Assembly: GCF_018861705.1 (NCBI RefSeq)
Contig: NZ_JAHLEC010000007.1
Location: forward strand, 1-60,676
Source of the DNA: Clostridium psychrophilum
GTDB taxonomy: Bacteria; Bacillota; Clostridia; Clostridiales; Clostridiaceae
Reading direction: 5' to 3'
DNA: 60,676 nt
The notes under the pieces are model-generated. The model was not told the origin of the DNA and did not search any database. It saw only the letters and a program-made list of their open reading frames with translations. How positions within the stretch are numbered: position 1 is the first letter of the stretch; every line of letters starts with the position of its first letter. Positions 46,394 through 56,059 of this stretch are shown here, piece after piece. Both the position numbers and the translations under genes were made by a program.

Positions 46394-48256
46394 ATGGGAA
46401 AAATATTAGACGGTTTTAATGATATAAATGAAGTGAAGAAAATGAGTATTGAGGAATTAAATGCATTTTCTCGAGAAATCAGAGATTTCTTAATTGAAAA
46501 AGTGTCTAAAACTGGAGGTCATTTAGCTTCTAATTTGGGTGTAGTAGAGCTAACATTAAGTTTATATAATGTATTTAATTTAGACAAGGACAAAATAATT
46601 TGGGATGTAGGTCATCAATCTTATGTACATAAAATTCTTTCGGGAAGAAAAGACAAATTTGATACACTTAGAAGTTATGGTGGATTAAGTGGTTTTCCTA
46701 AAAGAGAGGAAAGTAAATATGATATTTTTGAATCAGGACATAGTAGTACTTCCATTTCTGCAGGTTTAGGTATTGCTAGAGCTCGTGATTTGCAAAACGA
46801 TGATTATAATGTTATCTCAGTCATAGGTGATGGCGCACTTACTGGTGGTATGTCTTTTGAGGCATTAAATGATGTAGGATTTAGAAAAACAAAAATGATT
46901 ATTGTTCTTAATGATAATCAGATGTCTATATCTAAAAATGTTGGAGGAATATCTAGGTATTTAAGTCAATTTAGAATTGATCCAACCTATAATAGAATAA
47001 AAAAAGAAATAAATTCTACCCTAAGGAAAATTCCTAGTGTAGGTGATGGCATGGTTAGTTCAATTCAGAAACTTAAAAATGGAATTAAACAGGTAATAGG
47101 TCCTGGAATGTTATTTGAAAACATGGGTATAACTTATTTTGGACCTATAGATGGACATGATATTAAAGAAGTAAGCAAGGTTTTAAAACTTGCAAAAAAA
47201 ATAGATGGTCCTGTCATTATTCATGTAATAACTAAAAAGGGTAAGGGCTATAAATTTGCTGAAAAAGAACCACATAAATTTCATGGGATAGGACCATTTA
47301 ACCCTCTTACTGGTGAGTTAATCAGTTCTCATAAAGAAAGTTATTCGGATGCTTTTGGTGACCAAATTACGCAACTTGCTAAAGAAAATAGTAAAATAGT
47401 GGCTATAACAGCAGCTATGCGTCAAGGTACAGGGCTCGATAAATTTTCAAAAGAATTTAAAAACAGATTTTTTGATGTAGGAATTGCAGAACAACATGCG
47501 GTTACAATGGCTGCAGGAATGGCATCACAAGGTTTAAAACCTATTTTTGCAGTTTATTCTACATTTCTTCAAAGAGCATATGACCAAATTTTACATGATG
47601 TTTGTTTGCAAAAATTGCCAGTTATTTTTGCTATTGATAGGGCGGGTATAGTTGGTCAAGACGGCGAAACTCATCAAGGGGTATTTGATTTATCATATTT
47701 ATCTCATATACCTAATATGACAATTATGGCTCCAAAATGTATTAATGAACTTAAGACAATGCTAACATTTGCGGTTAAGCAGAATTATCCAATTGCTATA
47801 AGATACCCAAGGGGTGGGGATAATCCAAATGTTAAAATGTCTCCAATTGAAGATTTCAAGAGAGGAAGATGGGAAACTCTATTTGAAGGTGGTAAAATAG
47901 CATTTATAGCGACAGGTAAAATGGTTCAAAATGCTATTTTGGTAAGGGAAAAACTAAAAAACATAGGAGTAGAATCTAGTGTAATAAATGCGTGTTTTAT
48001 TAAACCTATCGATACAGCGTTAATTTCGGATTTAGTGGATAAAAAATATTCGCTAGTAACTATAGAAGATAATCTTGTGCATGGAGGATTTGGTTCTATG
48101 GTACTTGAGTATGTAAATACACTTCCGGGAAACACAAAAGTAGTTAATTTAGGATTTAAAGATGAATTTATTCCTAATGGATCTGTTGATATATTGTATA
48201 GATTACATAAGTTAGATGTCGATGGTATTTTTGAAAATATTTTAAAATTACTTTAA
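46394..48256 (+). CDS. dxs: 1-deoxy-D-xylulose-5-phosphate synthase
   Basis: 620 residues, a thiamine-diphosphate transketolase. Condenses pyruvate and glyceraldehyde-3-phosphate, the first MEP-pathway step. [12 protein letters not shown] (near 72) and the TPP/Mg site [15 protein letters not shown] (near 149) are in the first domain. The second domain carries [17 protein letters not shown] and [15 protein letters not shown]. The C-terminal domain holds the last 120 residues. GAGGATAG precedes the ATG. Confidence 0.97.
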   Translation: MGKILDGFNDINEVKKMSIEELNAFSREIRDFLIEKVSKTGGHLASNLGVVELTLSLYNVFNLDKDKIIWDVGHQSYVHKILSGRKDKFDTLRSYGGLSGFPKREESKYDIFESGHSSTSISAGLGIARARDLQNDDYNVISVIGDGALTGGMSFEALNDVGFRKTKMIIVLNDNQMSISKNVGGISRYLSQFRIDPTYNRIKKEINSTLRKIPSVGDGMVSSIQKLKNGIKQVIGPGMLFENMGITYFGPIDGHDIKEVSKVLKLAKKIDGPVIIHVITKKGKGYKFAEKEPHKFHGIGPFNPLTGELISSHKESYSDAFGDQITQLAKENSKIVAITAAMRQGTGLDKFSKEFKNRFFDVGIAEQHAVTMAAGMASQGLKPIFAVYSTFLQRAYDQILHDVCLQKLPVIFAIDRAGIVGQDGETHQGVFDLSYLSHIPNMTIMAPKCINELKTMLTFAVKQNYPIAIRYPRGGDNPNVKMSPIEDFKRGRWETLFEGGKIAFIATGKMVQNAILVREKLKNIGVESSVINACFIKPIDTALISDLVDKKYSLVTIEDNLVHGGFGSMVLEYVNTLPGNTKVVNLGFKDEFIPNGSVDILYRLHKLDVDGIFENILKLL

Positions 48257-48292
48257 TAGAGTATTTTATTAAGGTATTTAAGGAGCTATATA

Positions 48293-49102
48293 TTGGAAAA
48301 TAAAGAAAGATTAGATGTTATTGTAGTTCAAAGAGGAATACTATCTTCTAGAGAGAGAGCAAAAGAAAACATTATTTCTGGAAATATATTTGTGGATGGT
48401 ATTATGACTACTAAATGTGGAAAAAAGATAGACTTATTATCTAAAATTGAATTCGTTGGGGAAGATATCCCTTATGTGAGTAGAGGTGGATTAAAGCTTG
48501 AAAAGGCTATAAATCTCTTTGGTATTGATCTTAAAGCCAAAACATGTATAGATATAGGCGCATCTACAGGAGGGTTTACGGATTGTATGCTTCAACATGG
48601 AGCATGTAGGGTATACTCTATAGATGTTGGAACAAATCAATTGGATGAGAAACTTCGATGTGATCCACGAGTTGTGTCAATGGAAAAGACAAACATAAGG
48701 TATTTATGTGTAGAAAGTATTGGGGAACTCGCTGATTTTGCAAGTATTGATGTATCATTTATATCACTTGAAAAGGTTATTCCAAGTCTACTTAATTTAT
48801 TGAAGATTAATGGTAGTGGGGTAGCTTTATTAAAGCCACAATTTGAAGTAGGGGTAGGCAAAGTAAACAAACAAGGCGTGGTTAAAAAACAAAGTGAACA
48901 TGTTGAGGTAATAATTAAGGTGCTAAACCTTTTTAAAAATCTGAATGTAAAGGTTATTAATGTTAACTATTCTTCAATAAAAGGACCTAATGGTAATATT
49001 GAATATTTAGTTTATTTTACAAAAGCTAAAGAAAATTATGAGTATTATACTGAGGAGAAGATTAAAAGATTAGTTAGTGAAGCCCATATAAATTTAAATT
49101 AG
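48293..49102 (+). CDS. tlyA: TlyA-family rRNA 2'-O-methyltransferase
   Basis: 269 residues. An N-terminal S4 domain (about 5-60, RLDVIVVQRGILSSRERAKE) is fused to an FtsJ-type methyltransferase with the SAM loop CIDIGASTGGFTDCML (near 84) and a K-D-K-E-like set including DVSFISLEK and LLKPQFEVG. Bacterial TlyA methylates ribose of C1409/C1920. The start is TTG, 7 bases after AAGGAGC. Called yqxC in Bacillus at this position. Confidence 0.92.
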   Translation: MENKERLDVIVVQRGILSSRERAKENIISGNIFVDGIMTTKCGKKIDLLSKIEFVGEDIPYVSRGGLKLEKAINLFGIDLKAKTCIDIGASTGGFTDCMLQHGACRVYSIDVGTNQLDEKLRCDPRVVSMEKTNIRYLCVESIGELADFASIDVSFISLEKVIPSLLNLLKINGSGVALLKPQFEVGVGKVNKQGVVKKQSEHVEVIIKVLNLFKNLNVKVINVNYSSIKGPNGNIEYLVYFTKAKENYEYYTEEKIKRLVSEAHINLN

Positions 49103-49162
49103 GATTAAAGGATACAACAATTAATAGTTGAGACATGTTAGAGAAAGTGGCAAGGAGGAAAT

Positions 49163-50044
49163 ATGAAAAAGATTGGCATTAATATAAATACCACTAAGGA
49201 TAAAGATGGAGAAATAATTAAGTATGTAAAAAATGTTGTTAGTAAATATATTGATGATAATAATATTTTTATATTTAAAGATGCTTTTGGGCTTAAGAAT
49301 ATCAAGTATAATGATTTAGATATTATTATTGCTTTAGGTGGAGATGGAACTATCTTAAGAACATCTCGAAATATTAATAATTCAAATACTCCAATTTTAG
49401 GTGTAAATATTGGTAATTTAGGTTTTCTTTCAAGTGTGGAGTTATTAGAATTTGAAAATGCTATGAAAAAAATTATAGCAGATGATTATTATGTTGAAGA
49501 TAGAATGATGTTAAAGTGTACTTTACCTCTTAGAGGGGAAAGTGAAGAATATACTGCTTTAAATGATATAATTGTATCAAAGGGAACACTCTCAAGGGTT
49601 GTTAAATATGAACTTCATATTGATGATAAGTTTTACATTGATTTTACAGGGGATGGACTTATAATATCTACACCAACAGGATCTACTGCATATTCATTAT
49701 CTGCAGGTGGACCTATAATTTATCCAAATTTAGATGTTATTGCTTTGACACCTATTTGTCCATTGTCTTTATCTATGAGAACTATAGTTCTGGACAGTAA
49801 AAGTGAAATATCTGTAAGTATAAAATGTGAACATGAAAGCATATTTTTGACTCTAGACGGTCAAAGAGCAATAAAGCTAAATAGTTACGAAAAAATATTA
49901 GTAAGTGTTTCGAATAAAAAATGCAGATTAGTTAAATTTAATGATTACAATTATTTTGGCATTTTAAGAAAAAAAATAATTTCGAGAACAACAGATTGTG
50001 AGGGTGAAAAAGATGAAAATTGCACGTCATGCAAAAATAATTGA
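49163..50044 (+). CDS. nadK: NAD kinase
   Basis: 293 residues. Makes NADP from NAD and ATP (or polyphosphate). The GGDGTILR motif is near 61 and the second NAD site TGDGLIISTPTGSTAYSLSAGG near 168 (quoted in parts: FTGDGL, TPTGSTAYSLSAGG). AAGGAGG precedes the ATG. The C-terminal tail overlaps argR by 32 bases and ends in an unusual Cys-rich tip (CTSCKNN), probably forced by the overlap. Confidence 0.94.
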   Translation: MKKIGININTTKDKDGEIIKYVKNVVSKYIDDNNIFIFKDAFGLKNIKYNDLDIIIALGGDGTILRTSRNINNSNTPILGVNIGNLGFLSSVELLEFENAMKKIIADDYYVEDRMMLKCTLPLRGESEEYTALNDIIVSKGTLSRVVKYELHIDDKFYIDFTGDGLIISTPTGSTAYSLSAGGPIIYPNLDVIALTPICPLSLSMRTIVLDSKSEISVSIKCEHESIFLTLDGQRAIKLNSYEKILVSVSNKKCRLVKFNDYNYFGILRKKIISRTTDCEGEKDENCTSCKNN

Positions 50045-50465
50045 GATTATTCAATCTAAGGAGGTTGAAACTCAAGAGGAGTTGGCTGAAGCACTAAAAA
50101 ATGAAGGATTTAATATTACTCAAGCGACTGTTTCAAGAGATATAAAAGAACTAAAATTAATTAAGGTTATGAATGCATATGGAACTCACAAGTATGCAAC
50201 TAGTTCTCCAGGAGACAGCTTTTTATCAAATAAATTAGTTAATATATTTTCTCAAACAGTGCTTTATGTTGACCATGTAGATAAATTTATAGTATTGAAA
50301 ACTATATCAGGAGCAGGAGCTGCAGCTGCAGAAGCTTTAGATTCCTTAAAGTTTAACGGTATCGTAGGAACTATAGCTGGGGATAATACTGTTTTTATTT
50401 TAATTAGAAATGAAGAAGATATAAAAGAAATTATTCAAAAAATTAAAAAAATGATAAATGAATAG
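50013..50465 (+). CDS. argR: Arginine repressor ArgR/AhrC
   Basis: 150 residues. A winged-helix DNA-binding domain (about 1-70, TQATVSRDIKELKLIKV as recognition region) joins a hexamerisation and arginine-binding domain with GAGAAAAEALDSL and GTIAGDNTVFI. Represses arginine synthesis and may activate catabolism. The ATG used has GAGGGTG 6 bases upstream and lies inside nadK. No arginine genes are in the window, as in the Bacillus ahrC-recN location. Confidence 0.94.
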   Translation: MKIARHAKIIEIIQSKEVETQEELAEALKNEGFNITQATVSRDIKELKLIKVMNAYGTHKYATSSPGDSFLSNKLVNIFSQTVLYVDHVDKFIVLKTISGAGAAAAEALDSLKFNGIVGTIAGDNTVFILIRNEEDIKEIIQKIKKMINE

Positions 50466-50476
50466 GAGGAGTTATT

Positions 50477-52165
50477 ATGCTCCTACAATTAAATATTATG
50501 AATTTTGCTTTAATAGAAAAACTAAATATTAATTTTGAACATGGATTTAATGTTTTTTCTGGTGAAACAGGTGCAGGAAAATCAATTTTAATTGATGCTA
50601 TAAATTATGTATTAGGAGGAAAATTTAATAAGAACTTAATTAGGACAGGGGAAAACAAAACTTATGTTGAGGCAATTTTTAGCATAGATACAAAAAAAAA
50701 TAAAATAGTTTTAGATGAAATGGATATTGATTATGAAGATACGATAATTATAAGTCGAGAAACATTTCAATCGGGAAAAAGCATTGCTAAAGTTAATGGT
50801 AAAGCATTGTTACTTTCAAACGTTAGACATGTTAGTAAAAATCTATTAGATATTCATGGTCAACATGATAATCATAATTTATTAGACAAAGTTAATCACA
50901 TATTTTATGTCGATTCATTTGGAAATGATAGAATTGAAAAAGTCCTTGTGGGATATAATAAGAAATATACAAAAATGATCAGTATTAAAAATAGAATTAT
51001 TAAATTAGAAGGGAACGAGGGCGAGAGAGAAAAAAAAATTGATTTCTTAAATTATCAGTTAGAAGAAATTAAAATTGCTAATCTTAAAATTGGTGAAGAT
51101 GAAGAACTATTAAAAAAATATGCAATAATTAGTAATGCAGAGAATTTAGAAAAGCATTTATCTAAAAGTTATCAATTATTATATACAAGTGATGAAGAAA
51201 ACACTTCTGTTTTTTACAATTTAGCAATAGCGATTAAAGAACTTAGAGTTATAGAAAAGCATATGGGAAAGATAAAAACAATTACAGACTCTCTTGAGGA
51301 GAGTTATTTTAATATTGAAGAAAACATTACAGACCTTAGAGATTTAAAAGAGTCAGTCTATTATGATGAAAAAGAATTAGAATTTATGAATAGTAGAATA
51401 AGCCAAATTAATAGTTGTAAGAAAAAATATGCTCCAACCATTGAAGGTATATTTGAATATAAAGATAAAATTCAACTTGAATATGAAGAGCTAACTAATA
51501 GCACTGAAATAATTGCTCATCTTAAAAAAGAAAAAATAGAAATTGAGCACGAAATGAAAATTACAGCGGATGAAATTCATAAAATTAGATGTTTTACAGC
51601 AAAAAAATTACAAGAAAAAATAAAAGAGGAACTAAATTATATTGGACTTGAGAAAAGTAAATTTTATATAGAAGTAAAATTGGAAAATCAGTTTTACAAT
51701 AATGGATGTGACAAAGTTCAATTTTGCATATCTACAAATCCAGGAGAACCGTTAAATCCATTAGAAGACATTGTTTCTGGGGGTGAGCTATCACGTATAA
51801 TGCTTGCTCTAAAGACTGTATTTGTTGATAAGGATGAAATACCTACTGTCATATTTGACGAGATAGACACGGGGATTAGTGGCAGAATTGCACAATGTGT
51901 TGCAGAGAAAATGTACTCTATATCGTTAAATCATCAAATTTTTTGTGTAACTCATTTACCACAAATAGCTAGTATGGCTGATACAAATTATTTGATATCT
52001 AAAAACGTTATAAATGATAAAACATATACAAATATTAGCAAGATGAATGAAGAAGAAAAACAACATGAAATAGCTAGAATGATTGGTGGAACTCAGGTTA
52101 CTAAATTAACCTTAGATAATTCAAATGAAATGATAAACATGGCGAAAAAACAAAAGAAAAGGTAG
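50477..52165 (+). CDS. recN: DNA repair protein RecN
   Basis: 562 residues, SMC-like ABC ATPase. Walker A GETGAGKSILIDA is near 30, the coiled-coil arms cover roughly 150-370, the signature SGGELSRIMLALK is near 435, and Walker B TVIFDEIDTGISG near 457. Acts early at double-strand breaks. AGGAGG precedes the ATG by 9 bases. It follows argR by 11 bases and ends the run with a terminator. Confidence 0.96.
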   Translation: MLLQLNIMNFALIEKLNINFEHGFNVFSGETGAGKSILIDAINYVLGGKFNKNLIRTGENKTYVEAIFSIDTKKNKIVLDEMDIDYEDTIIISRETFQSGKSIAKVNGKALLLSNVRHVSKNLLDIHGQHDNHNLLDKVNHIFYVDSFGNDRIEKVLVGYNKKYTKMISIKNRIIKLEGNEGEREKKIDFLNYQLEEIKIANLKIGEDEELLKKYAIISNAENLEKHLSKSYQLLYTSDEENTSVFYNLAIAIKELRVIEKHMGKIKTITDSLEESYFNIEENITDLRDLKESVYYDEKELEFMNSRISQINSCKKKYAPTIEGIFEYKDKIQLEYEELTNSTEIIAHLKKEKIEIEHEMKITADEIHKIRCFTAKKLQEKIKEELNYIGLEKSKFYIEVKLENQFYNNGCDKVQFCISTNPGEPLNPLEDIVSGGELSRIMLALKTVFVDKDEIPTVIFDEIDTGISGRIAQCVAEKMYSISLNHQIFCVTHLPQIASMADTNYLISKNVINDKTYTNISKMNEEEKQHEIARMIGGTQVTKLTLDNSNEMINMAKKQKKR

Positions 52166-52216
52166 TTTTCAGTTTTATATTTTATTATAGTAATAAAAAT
52201 ATGTATTATAGGTAAA

Positions 52217-52249
52217 AATAAAGTCATTATAGATGGCTTTATTTTTTTT
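52217..52249 (+). terminator. Terminator after recN
   Basis: Stem AATAAAG-T-CAT / ATG-G-CTTTATT with a TATAG loop and eight T residues. The next 285 bases before spoIVB are very AT-rich; CATAATA at 52471-52477 resembles a sigma-G -10, but I find no matching -35. Confidence 0.8.
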
Positions 52250-52535
52250 CGCTTTTTATTAATATAATGATTTTATTTTAAAAAAGTATCTTTAATAAAA
52301 TTAATTCTTAATAAAATCAAATAATGGTATTTTAATAATAAGTATTATTAATAAAATGTTGTAATATTTATAAAAAGAGTGAAAATAATTGAAATATAGA
52401 AAAAACTTTTAATTTATCATAAATTAGTTTTACATATATATGTTTTACTATTTTTGAATTATTGTTATAGCATAATATGGAGAATTGAAGGGTAACTTAA
52501 AATTATAAATATTAAGAGAAAAGGAGGTAAAGCTT

Positions 52536-53759
52536 ATGAGAAAAAAATTAAATATAATATGTTGGATTATGATGCCTCTAATGTTAATTGCTTTAAGTGC
52601 CTATTTTAAAGTAGATAATACAGTTGTTATGGCATTCAACAATCCTGAGCAAAAGCTACACTCTAGCAATTATACAAATAAGGTAGAAGATAAAGCTAAT
52701 ATTACCAACAAATCGTATTTAATTGAAAGAAATAAAGATGTAAAATTAAATTTAGACACATTATTAGTATCCCAATCAACTTTAGCAAATCATAATTCAG
52801 ATATAATGGTTTATCCAGGAGGACAACCAATTGGAGTTAAACTTAATACTAAAGGTGTTTTAGTGGTGGCTTTGTCTGATATTGAGGGCAAAAATGGTAA
52901 AATACCAAGTCCAGCTGCGAATGCTGGTGTACAAATAGGTGATAGTGTAATAAAAATAAATGATATAAAAATAAATCATGCAGAAGACATAACAAGTTCT
53001 ATAAATAGAAATAAAAATTCGGAATTAAATCTTACAATACAACGTAAAAATAATCCCAAACTTATAGAAATTTTAGTTAAACCAACACTTGATTCAGATG
53101 ATGGTAAACCCAAAATTGGATTGTGGGTACGTGATTCTACAGCAGGTGTGGGTACATTAACAATTTATGATAGTAAAACTAATAAATTTGCTGCACTAGG
53201 ACATCCTATTACAGATGCGGATACGGGAACAACTCTTAATGTTAGTAATGGTGTAATTATTTCATCTAATATAGTATCTGTAAAAAAAGGAACAAGAGGA
53301 AGTCCTGGAGAATTAAGAGGCCTTTTTGTAAATGAGAGCAAAATAAAAGGTCAAATAATCAAAAATACAGAATGCGGTATATTTGGGAATGGAACTAAAA
53401 GTCTTATTAACAACAAATTTAGTAAGCCAATGAAAATAGGTTACAAAGATGAAATAAAACAAGGAAAGGCTCAAATTTTGACCACTATAAACGGCAGTGA
53501 ACCTGAGTTATTCCAAATAGAAATACAAAAATTGTTATCTCAAAATACATCTGGATCAAAAAGCATGGTAATTAAAGTTACAGATCCTAGACTTTTAGAG
53601 AAAACTGGTGGCATAGTTCAAGGAATGAGCGGTAGCCCAATAATTCAAAATAACAAAATTGTTGGAGCAGTAACTCATGTTTTAATAAACAAACCAGATG
53701 TAGGATATGGGATATATATAGAGTGGATGCTAAAAGATGCAGGCATTTTATCAAAATAA
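52536..53759 (+). CDS. spoIVB: SpoIVB sporulation serine peptidase
   Basis: 407 residues. An N-terminal membrane span (IMMPLMLIALSAYF), a PDZ domain (about 100-185, GVQIGDSVIKINDIKI), and the S55 peptidase domain with His223 in LGHPITD and the serine motif GMSGSP at about 363-368. Secreted from the forespore, it signals SpoIVFA/BofA to release pro-sigma-K processing. AAAGGAGG precedes the ATG. It directly precedes spo0A, as in Bacillus. Confidence 0.96.
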   Translation: MRKKLNIICWIMMPLMLIALSAYFKVDNTVVMAFNNPEQKLHSSNYTNKVEDKANITNKSYLIERNKDVKLNLDTLLVSQSTLANHNSDIMVYPGGQPIGVKLNTKGVLVVALSDIEGKNGKIPSPAANAGVQIGDSVIKINDIKINHAEDITSSINRNKNSELNLTIQRKNNPKLIEILVKPTLDSDDGKPKIGLWVRDSTAGVGTLTIYDSKTNKFAALGHPITDADTGTTLNVSNGVIISSNIVSVKKGTRGSPGELRGLFVNESKIKGQIIKNTECGIFGNGTKSLINNKFSKPMKIGYKDEIKQGKAQILTTINGSEPELFQIEIQKLLSQNTSGSKSMVIKVTDPRLLEKTGGIVQGMSGSPIIQNNKIVGAVTHVLINKPDVGYGIYIEWMLKDAGILSK

Positions 53760-53803
53760 CTAGTATTATTTAAAAAAAAGAGTTAAAATAGATTTAATTA
53801 GAT

Positions 53804-53830
53804 AAGGATAGCATAAGCTATCCTTTATTC
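53804..53830 (+). terminator. Terminator after spoIVB
   Basis: Stem AAGGATAGC / GCTATCCTT, ATAA loop, then TTATTC. Confidence 0.8.
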
Positions 53831-53888
53831 TGTGAGTAATCATAAATAATAAGAAAAAATTATTTATTTGTATTTTTTTTTAATATTA

Positions 53889-53917
53889 AAAGGAATTGTA
53901 ATTCTTTTGTCGAATTA
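53889..53917 (+). promoter_or_regulatory. sigma-H promoter of spo0A with overlapping 0A box
   Basis: AAAGGAATT, 11 bases, GTCGAATTA: this fits the sigma-H consensus (RNAGGAWWW-N11/12-RNNGAATWW) at every specified position. TTGTCGAA (53907-53914) inside the -10 region is a perfect 0A-box core (TGNCGAA). Spo0A should thus feed back on its own promoter, and a box over the -10 favours repression by phosphorylated Spo0A. Confidence 0.82.
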
Positions 53918-53963
53918 ATATTTGTTAAGATATGGGAATTTATTTATAAAGGGGAGTTAATTT

Positions 53964-54782
53964 ATGGAAGAAAATAGAATCAGCGTTCTTATTGCAGATG
54001 ATAATAAAGAATTTTGCAATATTTTGAATGATTATTTGTTAAGTCAAAGAGATATTATGGTTACAGGTATTGCAAAAGATGGTATAGAGGCTCTTAAACT
54101 AATAAAAGAGAAAAAGCCTGACTTAGTAGTACTTGATATAATAATGCCACATTTAGATGGCCTAGGAGTATTAGAGAGACTAGGTAGCATGGATCTTGAT
54201 CCAATACCAAAGATAATTGTACTTTCTGCAGTAGGGCAAGATAAAATAACCCAAAGAGCAATTGCATTAGGTGCAGATTATTACGTAGTAAAACCTTTTG
54301 ACATGGAAGTTTTTACTAAGAGAATAAGACAAATGTTTAACAATACGATTTCTAGTGATAGCAGTAAAAAATCAATTTCTTTTATTGATACAACTGAGCC
54401 TAGAAAAATCAATAGAAATGAACCAATGGATTTGGAAGCTGAAATTACAAATATAATTCATGAAATTGGAGTCCCAGCTCATATAAAAGGTTACATGTAT
54501 CTTAGAGAGGCAATTACTATGGTAGTAAATGATATTGAACTCTTATCTGCAGTAACAAAGGAATTGTATCCATCAATTGCTAAAAAATTCAATACTACAG
54601 CTAGTAGAGTAGAAAGAGCAATAAGGCATGCTATAGAAGTAGCTTGGGGACGTGGCCAAGTTGAAACTATAAATAAAATCTTCGGGTATACTATACATAA
54701 TGCTAAAGGTAAACCCACTAATAGTGAATTTATAGCAATGGTTGCCGATAAGTTAAGATTACAAAATAGAGCGGTTAAATAG
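53964..54782 (+). CDS. spo0A: Sporulation master response regulator Spo0A
   Basis: 272 residues. The receiver domain (1-125) has the acidic pair Asp12-Asp13, the phosphorylated Asp58 in VVLDIIMPH, and the Lys of [10 protein letters not shown]. The C-terminal Spo0A DNA-binding domain (about 155-270) includes [17 protein letters not shown] and the recognition helix [21 protein letters not shown] precedes the ATG at 7 bases. In clostridia it is phosphorylated directly by orphan kinases; none is in the window. Confidence 0.98.
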   Translation: MEENRISVLIADDNKEFCNILNDYLLSQRDIMVTGIAKDGIEALKLIKEKKPDLVVLDIIMPHLDGLGVLERLGSMDLDPIPKIIVLSAVGQDKITQRAIALGADYYVVKPFDMEVFTKRIRQMFNNTISSDSSKKSISFIDTTEPRKINRNEPMDLEAEITNIIHEIGVPAHIKGYMYLREAITMVVNDIELLSAVTKELYPSIAKKFNTTASRVERAIRHAIEVAWGRGQVETINKIFGYTIHNAKGKPTNSEFIAMVADKLRLQNRAVK

Positions 54783-54888
54783 TAACTTTGCCAACGGTTA
54801 AGGTAAAAGCCACACTGACATATTATTTGAAATTTTTGTGTAACTAGTTTAAATTTATTTTGAAACTATAAATATTTATTTTTAAACA

Positions 54889-54946
54889 TAATAGACCTTT
54901 TTATTCCTTGAATATGATAATCCAAGAATAGAAAGGTCTATTTTTA
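54889..54946 (+). terminator. Terminator after spo0A
   Basis: Outer stem ATAGACCTTT / AAAGGTCTAT plus an inner ATTC-TTG / CAAG-AAT, followed by TTTTT. Confidence 0.85.
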
Positions 54947-55100
54947 TGTTAAAAATTGATGAATTATTATCAAGTGAAAAACTTATCACGAAAAAGGATG
55001 GCAAGTTATGAACTAAAAAGATGTCCTATTATTGAGGCATCTTGAATTAGTATAGATGTGTTAGATCGGTATACCAAAATTATGAAATAAAGAAAATTGT
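54947..55100. other. Gene-free stretch between spo0A and the lct operon
   Basis: About 150 AT-rich bases. A 21-codon frame starts at ATG 54946 without a ribosome site and runs into several stops; a small hairpin (AAGATG-CCT / AGG-CATCTT) lies near 55018-55045. It could be the scar of a lost gene, but I cannot identify one. Confidence 0.4.
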
Positions 55101-55108
55101 ATAAATGA

Positions 55109-55137
55109 TTGAGTTGTTCTGAAAATTGTGATAGAAT
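55109..55137 (+). promoter_or_regulatory. Promoter of the etfB-etfA-lctD operon (leader copy 1)
   Basis: TTGAGT, a 17-base spacer and TAGAAT. Start of transcription would fall near 55144, just ahead of the operator. Confidence 0.72.
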
Positions 55138-55146
55138 AAAATAAAG

Positions 55147-55157
55147 TGGTAGGACCA
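55147..55157 (+). promoter_or_regulatory. FadR/LldR-type GntR operator, copy 1
   Basis: TGGTAGGACCA fits TNGTNNNACNA, the established operator of FadR-subfamily GntR regulators, to which lactate regulators LldR and LctA-type proteins belong. It overlaps the expected transcription start. A second ACCA follows within six bases. No GntR gene is in the window. Confidence 0.65.
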
Positions 55158-55253
55158 GTACCAATAAATAATATTTTTATAAAAATTTAAATACAATATG
55201 GTTCTGCCTATAAAATAGTCTAATAATGTAAACGTATAAAGGAGAGGAAAAGT

Positions 55254-56039
55254 ATGAAAATCATGTTATGTGTAAAGCAAGTTCCAGATGATTCTATTGA
55301 AATCCATTTGGATAATAAGACGAAAAAACCTAATTTGAATGGAGTCAGTTTGGTAGCAAATGCATTTGACACATATGCATTAGAACTCGCAGTTCGCTTT
55401 ATAGAAGCTAATGGAGGAACTGTTAGTGTATTAACTGTTGGAGCAGATGATTCTTTAAATACATTAAAAAATTGCCTTTCTGTAGGAGCTAAAGAAGCAT
55501 TTTCTGTAAAAGATGATTTATATGCAGATTTAGATGCTGCTTCCACAGCTGATGTTTTGGCAGATGCTATTAATAAAATTGAAAAAGACAAAGGTGAAAA
55601 ATTTGATTTAATTCTTTGTGGAAAGGAATCTACGGATGAAATTACTGGTCAGGTAGGAGCATTACTTGCTGAAAAATTGGGGACAAGCTTTGTTAGTAGT
55701 GCAATTGAAATCAATTTGAAAGATGCTAACATGGAAGTTCATCAAGAAACTGAAGAAGGATATAATATAGTTTCTTTAGAATCTCCAGCTGTAGTAACAG
55801 TAAGTAAACCAAATTATGATCCACGTTATCCTACTATTAGAACTAAGATGGCAAGTCGAAAGGCAGTCATTCCAACTTACTGCGCAGCAGAAATTGGAGA
55901 GGTAAAACAAGCAAAAGTACGTTGCATTGAATATGTGCAACCTCCTAAGAAAGAGGCAGGTATCAAAATTAAGGAAAAAGATGCTATGCTAGCAGTAAGT
56001 GCTGCTATCGAGCAAATGAAAAAAGATAAGACAATCTAA
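55254..56039 (+). CDS. etfB: Electron transfer flavoprotein beta subunit (lactate dehydrogenase-linked, LctB-like)
   Basis: 261 residues, ETF beta fold. The start MKIMLCVKQVPDDS is typical of bifurcating Etf, and the AMP/FAD region carries CGKESTDEITGQVGALLAEKLG (as CGKESTDEITGQVG near 123). With EtfA and the FAD-linked dehydrogenase two genes on it should couple lactate oxidation with ferredoxin and NAD. AGGAGAGG precedes the ATG at 7 bases. It follows a promoter and GntR-type operator. Confidence 0.93.
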   Translation: MKIMLCVKQVPDDSIEIHLDNKTKKPNLNGVSLVANAFDTYALELAVRFIEANGGTVSVLTVGADDSLNTLKNCLSVGAKEAFSVKDDLYADLDAASTADVLADAINKIEKDKGEKFDLILCGKESTDEITGQVGALLAEKLGTSFVSSAIEINLKDANMEVHQETEEGYNIVSLESPAVVTVSKPNYDPRYPTIRTKMASRKAVIPTYCAAEIGEVKQAKVRCIEYVQPPKKEAGIKIKEKDAMLAVSAAIEQMKKDKTI

Positions 56040-56059
56040 TTAAGGGGGAAAACGAAAGT

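Noticed and set aside
52441-52480. sigma-G or sigma-F promoter of spoIVB
   Set aside because: CATAATA would suit a -10, but no -35 match lies at 15-18 bases upstream.
54946-55011. 21-codon frame after spo0A
   Set aside because: The start codon lies right on the T-run of the spo0A terminator, there is no ribosome site, and stops follow in frame.
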